A stretch of DNA of 64,000 nt from RBG-16-66-20 sp035308765. Its GTDB lineage: Bacteria; Pseudomonadota; Gammaproteobacteria; Burkholderiales; SG8-39. The notes beneath the pieces are model-generated. The model had not been told where the DNA came from and did no database searches. It saw only the letters and a program-made list of their open reading frames with translations. Of this stretch, positions 50,710 through 59,778 are shown in pieces (within the stretch, counting starts at the first letter, position 1; the number at the start of each line of letters is the position of its first letter). The stretch covers positions 1 to 64,000 of the forward strand of contig DATGGA010000021.1 of NCBI GenBank assembly GCA_035308765.1, given 5' to 3'. A program made the position numbers and the translations under genes.

Positions 50710-51531
50710 ATGAGCGGCAAGGAATTCGACCCGCAGCTGCAGAAGATGGACGAGGAGCTCGCCGGCTGGAACGAGCCGGCGGAGCGCTTGCGCGAGGCGC
50801 TGAAAAAGGACGAACTGGCGCTCTATTGCCAGCCGATTGCCGCGCTCACCGGAGCGGTGCGGTTCCCGATGGCCGAACTGCTGGTGCGGTTGCGGGAAGA
50901 AGAGAAGGCAATGCTGCCGCCGGGCGATTTCATCCCGGTCTTCGAACACTACGGCATGATGCCCGAACTGGATCGCTGGGTGGTGCATCAGGCCTTGCGC
51001 CACCTTGCGCGCGGTTCGATGGTCCCGCGCTTCGCGGTCAACCTCGCTACCCAAACGGTCGCAGACGCGGCGTTTCCCAAATCAGTAGCGATGGAGCTGG
51101 TGTCGGCGGGCATCTCGGGTACCGCGCTGCTGTTCGAGGTCAGCGAGGCGGATGTCCTCGCGCGCCTCGATGCGGTGATCAAATTTTCGACGGCGATCCG
51201 CGCCGTCGGTTGCGGCCTGGTGGTGTCCGGCTTCGGCCGCCGAACGGCGACCTTCATGCCGCTGAAAACCCTGCGGCCCGACTATGTGAAGGTCGACGGC
51301 GTCATCGTGCGCAAGCTGCTTACCGCGCCTTCGGCTGAAGCAAAGCTCAGGGCGATCCTGCGCGTAGGCGAAGTGATGGGCTACCAGGTCATCGCCGAGA
51401 TGGTCGAAGAGCAGGACATCCTGCTGCGGCTGAAGGCGCTGGGCGTGGCCTACGCGCAGGGCTTCGGCATCACGCAGCCGCATCCGATCGAGCTGACCCA
51501 GCTAGCGCCCGGCTCCGTCCCAGGCGCCTGA
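50710..51531 (+). CDS. Degenerate EAL domain protein
   Basis: 273 residues, one EAL-like domain. The start of the barrel reads ALYCQPIAALTG; the EAL motif is AELLVRL, the FEVSEADVL segment replaces the FEITE type, and the DDFG metal-binding pair is replaced by SGFG (VVSGFGRRTATF). The C-terminal MGYQVIAEMVEEQDILLRLKALGVAYAQGFGI is well conserved. It is unlikely to hydrolyse c-di-GMP but may bind it or act by protein contact. ATG after CACCAGG. Convergent with the Nudix-ThiE gene, overlapping it by 30 nt. Confidence 0.88.
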   Translation: MSGKEFDPQLQKMDEELAGWNEPAERLREALKKDELALYCQPIAALTGAVRFPMAELLVRLREEEKAMLPPGDFIPVFEHYGMMPELDRWVVHQALRHLARGSMVPRFAVNLATQTVADAAFPKSVAMELVSAGISGTALLFEVSEADVLARLDAVIKFSTAIRAVGCGLVVSGFGRRTATFMPLKTLRPDYVKVDGVIVRKLLTAPSAEAKLRAILRVGEVMGYQVIAEMVEEQDILLRLKALGVAYAQGFGITQPHPIELTQLAPGSVPGA

Positions 51532-52431
51532 AATCATTGCCAGGCCGTGCGCGCCGGCGCGCCTTGCGTCGTCCAGGTCCGACGCGCGCAGACCGCCGAT
51601 CGCGTACACCGGGATCGAGGCGCCTTCGGCAATGCGCCTGAAACCGTTCCAGCCGAGCACGGGCACCCCGGGATGCGACGGCGTCGCCTTGACCGGCCCC
51701 AGCACGACAAAATCCAATCCGATCGCCATGGCGTGCCCCAACTCCTGCACGGAGTGGCAGGAAGCTGCCATCAACGTGCAATTCGGCCCGCCCTCCGGCC
51801 GGGCGCGCAGCGTCATCAGCTGCTCGGCGCTGAAATGGATGCCGTCGACCGCCGGGCCGCCGTTGACGAGGACCTTGGCACCGTATTGCCTTGCCATGCG
51901 GGTTACCACGTAGATCAGCCGCGTGCGCTCCCAGTTATCCTTGTCCCGCACTTGGATCAGGCGCAGCCCGTCCTTCATCCGCGCCTCGACGCGGGCGAGT
52001 TGTTCCGCCGCACCCAGAGATTGCGCATCGGTGATCGCGTATTCAAGCGGCAACGCAAGCGAGGCGAGCACCGGACCGTTGGCGGGCAGCATCGGTTCGG
52101 CGATCGGCGCGTCCAGCCGCTGCCAGACAAACGCCTGCCCTTCCCTCGACTTCGGCTGGCCCGACCATTCCACGACGCGGAAGAAATGGAGCATCACGGT
52201 CGCGTGCTCGTAGATGTGTGCGCGGGTGACCCAGGGGTAGGCACGCCGCACTTCGATGCCGAGCTCTTCACGGAGTTCCCTCGCGAGCGCGTTCGCCGCG
52301 GATTCGCCGACCTCGATTTTTCCTCCGGGAAATTCCCACCAGCCGGCGTAGACCTTGCCGGCGGGCCGCTGCGCGAGCAGAAAGCTGCCGTCGGGGCGCT
52401 CAATCACCGCCGCCGCGACTTCGACCGGCAT
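51502..52431 (-). CDS. Nudix hydrolase fused to ThiE-like (thiamine phosphate synthase-like) domain
   Basis: 309 residues. Nudix box GGKIEVGESAANALARELREELGIEV at residues 36-61 (split across ligands G, E and REEL), in a MutT-like domain probably removing 8-oxo-dGTP. From residue about 145 a TIM-barrel ThiE-like domain follows with LIQVRDKDNWERTRL, KVLVNGGPAVDGIHFSAEQLM and FVVLGPVKATPSHPG. The ThiE part may not make thiamine phosphate. The same fusion is common in betaproteobacteria next to yacG/zapD. Confidence 0.92.
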   Translation of the reverse strand: MPVEVAAAVIERPDGSFLLAQRPAGKVYAGWWEFPGGKIEVGESAANALARELREELGIEVRRAYPWVTRAHIYEHATVMLHFFRVVEWSGQPKSREGQAFVWQRLDAPIAEPMLPANGPVLASLALPLEYAITDAQSLGAAEQLARVEARMKDGLRLIQVRDKDNWERTRLIYVVTRMARQYGAKVLVNGGPAVDGIHFSAEQLMTLRARPEGGPNCTLMAASCHSVQELGHAMAIGLDFVVLGPVKATPSHPGVPVLGWNGFRRIAEGASIPVYAIGGLRASDLDDARRAGAHGLAMISGAWDGAGR

Positions 52432-52432
52432 G

Positions 52433-53284
52433 CTACTTCTTCTTGCTGTGTTTGCCCGCCCAGTCCCTGGCGAATTGGTAGGCGACGCGGCCGCTGCGCG
52501 AGCCGCGCTGCAGCGACCACTGCAGGGCTTCTTCCTTCGAGCCTTCGACCGCTTTTGCAGGACAGTCGAAGGACTTCAACCAGTGCGCGATGATCGCAAG
52601 GTATTCGTCCTGGTCGAACGGATAGAACGAAACCCACAGGCCGAAGCGCTCCGACAGCGAAATCTTCTCCTCCACCGTCTCGCCCGGGTGGATCTCGTCG
52701 CCGAGGTACCTGGTCTCGAGGTTCTCGGCCATGTACTCCGGCATCAGGTGGCGGCGGTTGGACGTGGCGTAGATCAGCATGTTCTCGGCGGTGGTCGAAA
52801 TCGAGCCGTCGAGCGCGACCTTGAGCGCGATGTAGCCTTCCTCGGCACCATGGAAGGAGAGATCGTCGCAAAACACGAGAAAGCGCTCTGCGCGCCCAGC
52901 GACGCTGTCGACGATGGCCGGCAGGTCCGCGAGGTCGCTTTTCTCGACCTCGATCAGGCGCAGGCCCTGTTTGCTGTACTTGTTGAGCAGGCCTTTCACG
53001 ATCGAACTCTTGCCGGTGCCGCGCGCCCCCGTGAGCAGCACGTTGTTCGCCGGCCGGCCCTCAAGGAACTGGCGCGTGTTCTGCTCCACCTTGCCGATCT
53101 GCGCCTGGATACCCTGCAGGTCCGACAGCTTCATGCGGTGCACGTAGCGCACCGGCTGCAGCCAGCCACCACGCGCGCCTCTGCGCCAGCGGAAAGCAAT
53201 GCTCGCCTTCCAGTCGGTCGGCGGCGGTGGCGGCGGCAGCAGCTGCTCCAGCCGTTCCAGGATTTTCTGCAGGTCCTTGCTCAC
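52433..53284 (-). CDS. DUF815 AAA family ATP-binding protein
   Basis: 283 residues. Walker A LLTGARGTGKSS (about residue 84-95), Walker B RFLVFCDDLSFH (about 140), sensor region IYATSNRRHLMPEYM. The family is widespread in proteobacteria with unknown function; gene order next to argJ and Nudix-ThiE is typical. GTG start overlaps the argJ stop (GTGA). The Pro-rich PPPPPP segment near residue 22 is unusual. Confidence 0.9.
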   Translation of the reverse strand: MSKDLQKILERLEQLLPPPPPPTDWKASIAFRWRRGARGGWLQPVRYVHRMKLSDLQGIQAQIGKVEQNTRQFLEGRPANNVLLTGARGTGKSSIVKGLLNKYSKQGLRLIEVEKSDLADLPAIVDSVAGRAERFLVFCDDLSFHGAEEGYIALKVALDGSISTTAENMLIYATSNRRHLMPEYMAENLETRYLGDEIHPGETVEEKISLSERFGLWVSFYPFDQDEYLAIIAHWLKSFDCPAKAVEGSKEEALQWSLQRGSRSGRVAYQFARDWAGKHSKKK

Positions 53285-54492
53285 GACCGGTACTCCGCGT
53301 TGATCTTGACGTAGTCGTAGGAAAAATCGCAGGTCCATACCGTGGCCGAGGCCTTGCCGCGGTTTAGGACTGCGCGCACCGTAAATTCCGGCTTCTTCAT
53401 GGCCCGCGCGCCCTGCTCTTCCGTGTACAGCGCATCCCTGCCCCCCGAGCGCGCCGCGCGCACTTCGTCGATGTAGAGGTCGACCTTGTCCGTATCGAGG
53501 TCACCGACGCCGCCATTGCCGATAGCGCAAAGTATGCGCCCGAGGTTGGGGTCGGAAGCGAAGAACGCGGTCTTCACCAGGGGCGAGTGCGCGATCGCGT
53601 AGGCCACCCCGCGGCACTCCGCCATGCTGCGCCCCTTTTCCACGATCACCGTGACGAACTTGGTCGCGCCTTCGCCGTCGCGAACGATGGCCTGGGCCAA
53701 CTTTCGGGCAACGAGGGTGATGGCTTGTTCCAGAATGGAAAGATCTTTCCTTGAAGAAACCGAAGGGCCCTTTCCCGTCGAGATCAGCATGAACGAGTCG
53801 TTGGTGGAGGTATCCCCGTCCACCGTGACGCAATTGAACGATTTGTCGGCGACCGCCCTCACCATCCGGTTCAAGGCGCCGCCCGAAATCTTCGCATCGG
53901 TCGCGACGAAACCCAGCATGGTCGCCATATCCGGATGGATCATGCCGGAGCCCTTGGAAATCCCCGTAACCACCGCCTCGCCGCCGGAAAGCTTCACTTT
54001 TCTGGAGCAGGCTTTCGGCACCGTATCGGTGGTCATGATCGCTTCAGCCGCCGAGGCCCAGTTGTCGGCGCGCATGTCGGCGATGGCGGCCGGAATGCCG
54101 GCGACGATCCGGTCGACGGGCAACGGCTCCATGATCACGCCAGTTGAAAACGGCAGTATCCGGACCGCCTTGGTCCTCATTTTTTCCGCAACCGCCTGGC
54201 AAACCTTCAAGGCGCGCTGCAATCCGTCCTTGCCCGTTCCGGCATTTGCGTTGCCCGTATTTACGACCAATGCATTGACGGAATTCCTGAGATGCTTCTT
54301 CGCCAGGATCACGGGAGCCGCGCAAAAGCGGTTTTTCGTGAACACGCCCGCCACGACAGCGCCGGGCGCCAGGCGCATCACCAGCAGGTCCTTGCAGTCC
54401 GGCTTCTTGATGCCCGCCATCGCAACGCCCAGTTCGACGCCGGGAACGGGGTGGAGCGACTTCGGATCGGGAGGCGGCAGATTCACCGCCAT
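53281..54492 (-). CDS. argJ: Arginine biosynthesis bifunctional ornithine acetyltransferase/N-acetylglutamate synthase
   Basis: 403 residues. Proteolytically self-cleaving enzyme. KGSGMIHPDMATMLGF holds the Ala-Thr cleavage site (about residue 185-200). Other marks: VVNTGNANAGTGKDGLQ, STGVIMEPLP and the C-terminal YTEEQGARAMKKPEF. Starts at MAVNLPPP; the ATG overlaps the secA stop by one base (TGATG). Confidence 0.96.
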   Translation of the reverse strand: MAVNLPPPDPKSLHPVPGVELGVAMAGIKKPDCKDLLVMRLAPGAVVAGVFTKNRFCAAPVILAKKHLRNSVNALVVNTGNANAGTGKDGLQRALKVCQAVAEKMRTKAVRILPFSTGVIMEPLPVDRIVAGIPAAIADMRADNWASAAEAIMTTDTVPKACSRKVKLSGGEAVVTGISKGSGMIHPDMATMLGFVATDAKISGGALNRMVRAVADKSFNCVTVDGDTSTNDSFMLISTGKGPSVSSRKDLSILEQAITLVARKLAQAIVRDGEGATKFVTVIVEKGRSMAECRGVAYAIAHSPLVKTAFFASDPNLGRILCAIGNGGVGDLDTDKVDLYIDEVRAARSGGRDALYTEEQGARAMKKPEFTVRAVLNRGKASATVWTCDFSYDYVKINAEYRS

Positions 54493-57230
54493 CAGGCCAG
54501 TTTCCCGTGGCAATGCTTGTACTTCTTGCCCGAGCCGCAGGGGCAGGGATCATTGCGGCCGACTTTCTGCGCCGGGCGCGTCGCGGGCTGCGCGGCGGGC
54601 AGTCGCTTCTTGTCGCCATCGGTCCCGGCGAGCGCCTCTTCGTAGTCGGCGTGCTGCAGGCGCACGTTTTCCACATGCGGCTTGTCGTCGACCTGCGGCA
54701 CTTCCTCAGCGGCGCGGATTTCCACCGTGGTCAGCGTCTTGATCACCTCGAGCTTGACGGCTTCGAGCATGGCGCCGAAAAGCTCGAAGGCTTCGCGCTT
54801 GTATTCCTGCTTCGGGTTCTTCTGTGCATAGCCGCGCAGGTGTATGCCCTGCCGCAGGTGATCCAGCGCCGCGAGGTGCTCGCGGTAGTGCGCGTCCAGG
54901 ATCTGCAGCGTCACATAGCGTTCGTACTGGCGGAACGAGGCCCGCGCAGAGTCCGGGATCTTGGCTTTGTAGGCCTCGTCGGCACGTTGCGTGATGCGTT
55001 CCAGCATGACCTCGTCGGTCAGCTCGGGCTCCTTCTCGAGCCAGTCCTTGATCGGCAGTTGCAGCCTCAACTCCGCGTTCAGCGCAGTCTCGAGGCCGGC
55101 GATGTCCCACTGCTCTTCGACGCTCTCCTCCGGTACGTACTGGCGGAAAAGATCAGTGGCCACTCCCGCGCGCAGGTCGGTAATCCGCGGCGATACGTCG
55201 TCCGACTCCAGCAGCTCGTTGCGCAGCGCATAGATGGTTTTTCTTTGGTCGTTGGCGACGTCGTCGTACTCGAGCAGCTGCTTGCGCATGTCGAAGTTCC
55301 TCGCCTCGACCTTCCGCTGTGCGCTCTCGATCGAGCGCGTGACCATCGAATGCTCGATCGCCTCGCCCTCGGGCATCTTGAGCATCACCATGATGCGGTT
55401 GATGCGGTCGCCCGCGAAGATGCGCAGCAGCGGATCCTCCAGCGCCATGAAGAAGCGCGAACTGCCCGGGTCGCCCTGGCGCCCGGAGCGGCCGCGCAGC
55501 TGGTTGTCCACGCGGCGCGACTCGTGGCGCTCGGTGCCGACGATATGTAATCCCCCCGCGCCTATCACCTTGTCGTGCAGCGACTGCCATTCGCCGCGCA
55601 GCTTCTCGACGCGCGCGAGCCTGTCGGCGTCGCTCAGGCCTTCGGTCGCCTCGACCAGCTCGACCTGCTTTTCGACGTTGCCGCCAAGCACGATGTCCGT
55701 GCCGCGGCCGGCCATGTTGGTCGCGATGGTGACCATCTGGGGCCGTCCGGCCTGCGCCACGATCTCGGCCTCGCGCGCGTGCTGCTTGGCGTTCAGTACC
55801 TGGTGCGGCAGCTTTTCCTTCTCTAGCATCGCAGAGAGCAGCTCGGAATTCTCGATCGAGGTGGTACCCACCAGCACCGGCTGGCCGCGCTCGTAGCAGT
55901 CCTGGATCTCCTCGACGATCGCCTTGTTCTTTTCCTTGGAAGTGCGGTAGACCAGGTCCAGCCCGTCTTCGCGGATCATCTTCTTGTGCGTGGGCACGAC
56001 AACCGTCTCCAGCCCGTAGATTTCCTGGAACTCGTAGGCCTCCGTATCCGCGGTGCCGGTCATGCCGGCGAGCTTGGTGTACATGCGGAAGTAGTTCTGG
56101 AACGTAATCGAGGCCAGCGTCTGGTTCTCGTTCTGGATCGCGACTTTCTCCTTCGCCTCGACAGCCTGGTGCAGGCCGTCGGACCAGCGCCGCCCCACCA
56201 TCAGGCGCCCGGTGAATTCGTCGACGATGATCACCTCGCCATCCTGCACCACGTAGTGCTGGTCGCGGTGGAACAGGTAATGCGCGCGCAGCGCCGCATA
56301 GAGGTGGTGCACAAGATTGATGTACGCCGGCTCGTAGAGGCTCGCGCCCTGCGGCAGCAGGCCGACGCGCGCGAGGATTTCCTCGGCCTTCTGGTGCCCG
56401 GCTTCGGACAGCAGGACCTGGTGGTTCTTTTCGTCGACGAAGAAGTCGCCGGGCGGCTCGGGCTGGTCCTGCTTCTTCTCCTCTTTCTGCGGCGTGAGCA
56501 GCGGCGCCACGTCGTTCATCCGGTAGTAGACTTCGGTGCGGTCCTCCGCCTGCCCGGAAATGATGAGGGGCGTGCGCGCTTCATCGATCAGGATGGAATC
56601 CACCTCGTCGACGATGCCGTAGGTGAGCTTCCTCTGGTATCGCTCTTCGACGCGCATCGCCATGTTGTCGCGCAGGTAGTCGAAGCCGAATTCGTTGTTG
56701 GTGCCGTACGTGATGTCCGCCCGGTAGGCATTGCGCTTGTCCTCCGGTTCCATCTGCGGAATGTTGACGCCCACCGTGAAGCCGAGAAAGCCGTACAGCT
56801 TCCCCATCCACTCGGCGTCGCGCTTCGCCAGGTAGTCGTTCACGGTAACGATATGCACGCCGTTGCCGGGGAGCGCGTTCAGGTAGGCGGGCAGGGTCGC
56901 GACCAGCGTCTTGCCTTCGCCCGTGCGCATCTCGGCGATCTTGCCGTCGTGCAGGACCATGCCGCCTACCAGCTGGACATCGAAGTGGCGCATGCGCAGC
57001 GAGCGCTTGCCCGCTTCGCGCACCACTGCGAAGGCTTCGGGCAGGAGGTCGTCCAGCGTCGCGCCTTCGGCGAGGCGCCTCTTGAACTCGGCCGTCTTGC
57101 CCCGCAGCGCGCCGTCGGACAGCCTGGCGATCTCGGGCTCAAGCGTGTTGATGCGGGCGACGTTGCGCGAGTACTGCTTTAGCAGCCGGTCATTGCGGCT
57201 GCCGAAGATTTTTGTGAGGACGTTGATCAT
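54492..57230 (-). CDS. secA: Protein translocase ATPase SecA
   Basis: 912 residues. Drives export through SecYEG. Walker A MRTGEGKTLVATLPAYLN, Walker B YGIVDEVDSILIDEARTPLI (DEVD), helicase motif VLVGTTSIENSELLSAML and DIVLGGNVEKQVEL-type linker. The zinc C-terminus CPCGSGKKYKHCHG is present. An AT-rich stretch with TAAAAT lies 40 nt upstream and could hold its promoter. Confidence 0.98.
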   Translation of the reverse strand: MINVLTKIFGSRNDRLLKQYSRNVARINTLEPEIARLSDGALRGKTAEFKRRLAEGATLDDLLPEAFAVVREAGKRSLRMRHFDVQLVGGMVLHDGKIAEMRTGEGKTLVATLPAYLNALPGNGVHIVTVNDYLAKRDAEWMGKLYGFLGFTVGVNIPQMEPEDKRNAYRADITYGTNNEFGFDYLRDNMAMRVEERYQRKLTYGIVDEVDSILIDEARTPLIISGQAEDRTEVYYRMNDVAPLLTPQKEEKKQDQPEPPGDFFVDEKNHQVLLSEAGHQKAEEILARVGLLPQGASLYEPAYINLVHHLYAALRAHYLFHRDQHYVVQDGEVIIVDEFTGRLMVGRRWSDGLHQAVEAKEKVAIQNENQTLASITFQNYFRMYTKLAGMTGTADTEAYEFQEIYGLETVVVPTHKKMIREDGLDLVYRTSKEKNKAIVEEIQDCYERGQPVLVGTTSIENSELLSAMLEKEKLPHQVLNAKQHAREAEIVAQAGRPQMVTIATNMAGRGTDIVLGGNVEKQVELVEATEGLSDADRLARVEKLRGEWQSLHDKVIGAGGLHIVGTERHESRRVDNQLRGRSGRQGDPGSSRFFMALEDPLLRIFAGDRINRIMVMLKMPEGEAIEHSMVTRSIESAQRKVEARNFDMRKQLLEYDDVANDQRKTIYALRNELLESDDVSPRITDLRAGVATDLFRQYVPEESVEEQWDIAGLETALNAELRLQLPIKDWLEKEPELTDEVMLERITQRADEAYKAKIPDSARASFRQYERYVTLQILDAHYREHLAALDHLRQGIHLRGYAQKNPKQEYKREAFELFGAMLEAVKLEVIKTLTTVEIRAAEEVPQVDDKPHVENVRLQHADYEEALAGTDGDKKRLPAAQPATRPAQKVGRNDPCPCGSGKKYKHCHGKLA

Positions 57231-57305
57231 GAACGCGGGGGCGCGGGTGTTCTAACCCCCGGGAAAAATGCGATTTTAACATGCCGAGGCCGGCCCGGAC
57301 TGGGT

Positions 57306-58277
57306 CTACTTGGCTTTCGCGAGCTGGCCGCCCAGCGTGCGGGTGTTTGGCATCTGCGGGTTCGCCGCGAGCAGGAATTTGATCGGGTTCTGCGCTGCGC
57401 CGTGGAAACGCACTTCGAAATGCAGGTGCGGCCCGGTGACGCGTCCCGTATTGCCGCTGTCGGCGATATGCCGGCCCCGCTGCACTATGTCGCCCTCTTT
57501 CACCAGTACCTTGGAAAGATGGGCGTAACGCGTTACCAGGTCGTTGCCGTGATCGATATCGATCATGTTGCCGTACTGCGGGTGGAAGCCGGCGAACTGC
57601 ACCACGCCGCCGGCGGCCGCTACCACGGGCGTGCCGACATCGACAACGAAGTCGACGCCTTCATGCATCGCTTGCTGTCCGGTGAAGGGGTCGATGCGCA
57701 TGCCGAAAGTCGACGCGTTGTACTGCGCGTTCACCGGCATCATGGTTGGCATCGCTTTTTTACGCACGGTCTGTTCAAACAATTGGGCATCGAGCACGCC
57801 CAGCATGTCGCTGCGGTTTTCCATCTGCCGCGACAGATTGGCAACCCTCTGGTTGAATTCGGTGAACGTCAAATTCTGCGGCGGCATGGTCGTCGACGGT
57901 GCACCGCCCATCCCGGGTTTCTCGGAAAAGCGCAGGTCCGCCGGTTTGATGCCCGCCATGGCCGACAACCTCTCCCCCAGCGCATCCAGGCGGCTCAACT
58001 GTGCCTGCATTTCACCGATCTTCACTGCCATCGCGTTTAGATTCTGCTGCATGAATTCGCGCGAGCGATCGGACTCGCCCTGCTGTGCGGCGAGCACCAT
58101 TTCGCGTACCAACGGGATTTTCAGATCGACGGCAAAACGCAGGCTGATCCAGTAGAGCGCGCCGGTCAGGCCGACAAGCACGATCAGCGCTACGGCGGCC
58201 ATGGCAAGCGCATGACGCGGCGAAAACGTCATCGAGCGCGCCTTTGCCAGCCGGCTGGAGATCAATATAACCTGCAC
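57306..58277 (-). CDS. M23 family peptidase-like envelope protein
   Basis: 323 residues. One N-terminal membrane helix (residues 24-44), a coiled coil with Gln/Asn/Ala (60-115), then a C-terminal LytM/M23 domain (about 200-300): MHEGVDFVVDVGTPV (first His-xxx-Asp), LVTRYAHLSKV, GPHLHFEVRFHG (HxH). The zinc ligands are all present, so it may cleave peptidoglycan peptides. GTG start with the family's conserved QVILISSRLAKAR N-terminus. Divergent from dciA with a 26-nt gap. Confidence 0.92.
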   Translation of the reverse strand: MQVILISSRLAKARSMTFSPRHALAMAAVALIVLVGLTGALYWISLRFAVDLKIPLVREMVLAAQQGESDRSREFMQQNLNAMAVKIGEMQAQLSRLDALGERLSAMAGIKPADLRFSEKPGMGGAPSTTMPPQNLTFTEFNQRVANLSRQMENRSDMLGVLDAQLFEQTVRKKAMPTMMPVNAQYNASTFGMRIDPFTGQQAMHEGVDFVVDVGTPVVAAAGGVVQFAGFHPQYGNMIDIDHGNDLVTRYAHLSKVLVKEGDIVQRGRHIADSGNTGRVTGPHLHFEVRFHGAAQNPIKFLLAANPQMPNTRTLGGQLAKAK

Positions 58278-58303
58278 GTTGCCTCCACTGAACCCCTCTT
58301 CCC

Positions 58304-58777
58304 GTGCAACCCATCAAAGTCGGCAGACTGCTTGCGTCGGACGCCGGCCTGCAGCCGGTCATCGCAAAAGCGCGCCAAATCGGTGCGCTCTCGAAGCTCT
58401 GTTTTGACTTTCTGCCATCCGGGCTGGCCCGCCTGGTTCGGGCCATCAGCTTCAACGACCGCCCCAAGGATCGCCAGCTGGTACTGCTTGCCGCATCGCC
58501 CGCTGCGGCCGCCAAGCTGAAACTGCTGTCCGAGGCTCTATTAGCTTACATAGTCCAACACGGGGGGCAGGTTAATTCAGTTTCCGTGAGGGTGCAACCC
58601 GGCACGGCAGAGCCACCGGCAGACCTTGATCGCCGCCACGCGCGCCTGTCGCAGGGGGCGGTGGCCGCCCTTCAGGCCTTGTATCAGAAGCTTCCCGAGT
58701 CAGTCGCCAGAAAATCCCTGAAAACACTGCTGGATCATCAGCTTGTGAAAACCGGGGCGGGGGAAGAAAAAAGCTAG
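58304..58777 (+). CDS. DUF721/DciA-like protein
   Basis: 157 residues. DUF721 domain: LRLLASDAG-type start (KVGRLLASDAGLQPVIAKAR), then LCFDFLPSGLARLVRAISFND and LVLLAASPAAAAKLKLLSEALLAYI (split). DciA loads the replicative helicase in bacteria lacking DnaC, but the divergent short form here is assigned only by family and by its habitual place between lpxC and secA. GTG start. Its 3' end overlaps lpxC by 4 nt, tail to tail. Confidence 0.82.
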   Translation: MQPIKVGRLLASDAGLQPVIAKARQIGALSKLCFDFLPSGLARLVRAISFNDRPKDRQLVLLAASPAAAAKLKLLSEALLAYIVQHGGQVNSVSVRVQPGTAEPPADLDRRHARLSQGAVAALQALYQKLPESVARKSLKTLLDHQLVKTGAGEEKS

Positions 58778-59691
58778 GCGACGCCAGGGCGCAGCAGTCC
58801 GGCGACCCCGGCCGGTGCCTCCTCGGCGCGCTCGAAAGTAACCACCTCGGTCGCGGCAGGATCGGCAGCCAGTTCACGCAGCAACTGGTTGTTCAGGGCG
58901 TGCCCGGACTTGTGGGCGCTGAAGGCGGCAAGGAACGGTCGCCCGAGCAGGTACAGATCTCCGATGGCGTCGAGGATCTTATGGCGGATGAACTCGTCGC
59001 CATAACGCAGCCCCTCCGCGTTAAGCACGCGGTGCTCGTCCAGCACCACGGCGTTCTCGAGCCCGCCGCCGAGCGCAAGGCCGCTCTGGCGCAGACTCTC
59101 GACCTCGTGCACGAAGCCGTAGGTGCGCGCACGCGCGACTTCCTTCAGGTAGGAGGTCACGGCGAAATCCACGGTCAGCGAGGTATTCGATTTCTCGATC
59201 ACGGGATGGTCGTAGACGATCGAGAACGACAGCTTGAATCCCTCGTAGGGCTCGAGCACGGCCCACTTGTCGCCGTCCTTCGCCTCGATGCGCTTTTTCA
59301 CGCGCAGGAAGCGCTTGGGCGCGCCCTGTTCCTCGATTCCCGCCTGCTGGATCAGCAACGCGAAGGGGGCTGCGCTGCCGTCCATGATCGGAACCTCGGG
59401 CCCATCGAGGTCCACATAGACGTTGTCCACGCCGAGGCCGGCCAGCGCAGACATCAGGTGCTCGATGGTATAGATCTTGGTGCTACCGCTTACCAGGCAG
59501 GAGCACAGCCTGGTCTCGCCCACCAGGTCGGCGCGCGCCGGAACGTCCGCAGCCGAGGGCAGGTCGATGCGCCGGAATACGACCCCGGTATCCGGTTGCG
59601 CCGGCCGCAGGGACATGCGCACTTTCTGGCCCGTATGCAGGCCTACGCCGGTGGCACTGACCAGCGATTTCAAGGTTCTTTGACGCAGCAT
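58774..59691 (-). CDS. lpxC: UDP-3-O-acyl-N-acetylglucosamine deacetylase
   Basis: 305 residues. First committed step of lipid A. Zinc ligands are His in IEHLMSALAGLGVDN, and His/Asp in EFIRHKILDAIGD; the catalytic segment is SAHKSGHALNNQLLREL. N-terminus RQRTLKSLVSATGVGLHTGQ is typical. Follows ftsZ after a terminator, as in other proteobacteria. Confidence 0.98.
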   Translation of the reverse strand: MLRQRTLKSLVSATGVGLHTGQKVRMSLRPAQPDTGVVFRRIDLPSAADVPARADLVGETRLCSCLVSGSTKIYTIEHLMSALAGLGVDNVYVDLDGPEVPIMDGSAAPFALLIQQAGIEEQGAPKRFLRVKKRIEAKDGDKWAVLEPYEGFKLSFSIVYDHPVIEKSNTSLTVDFAVTSYLKEVARARTYGFVHEVESLRQSGLALGGGLENAVVLDEHRVLNAEGLRYGDEFIRHKILDAIGDLYLLGRPFLAAFSAHKSGHALNNQLLRELAADPAATEVVTFERAEEAPAGVAGLLRPGVA

Positions 59692-59718
59692 AGTTGCGAT
59701 TCTACCAAGCCGACAGAG

Positions 59719-59763
59719 AAAAAATGGCTGCGCGCCCCCCCGGCAAGGGTGGAGGCGCGCAGC
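59719..59763 (-). terminator. Intrinsic terminator after ftsZ
   Basis: On the minus strand GCTGCGCGCC and GGCGCGCAGC form a 10-bp stem around a 17-nt loop. Two bases after the stem comes a run of six T residues. It sits between the ftsZ stop and the lpxC start and probably ends the division operon. Confidence 0.8.
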
Positions 59764-59778
59764 TTGTCCCGTCCTGCG

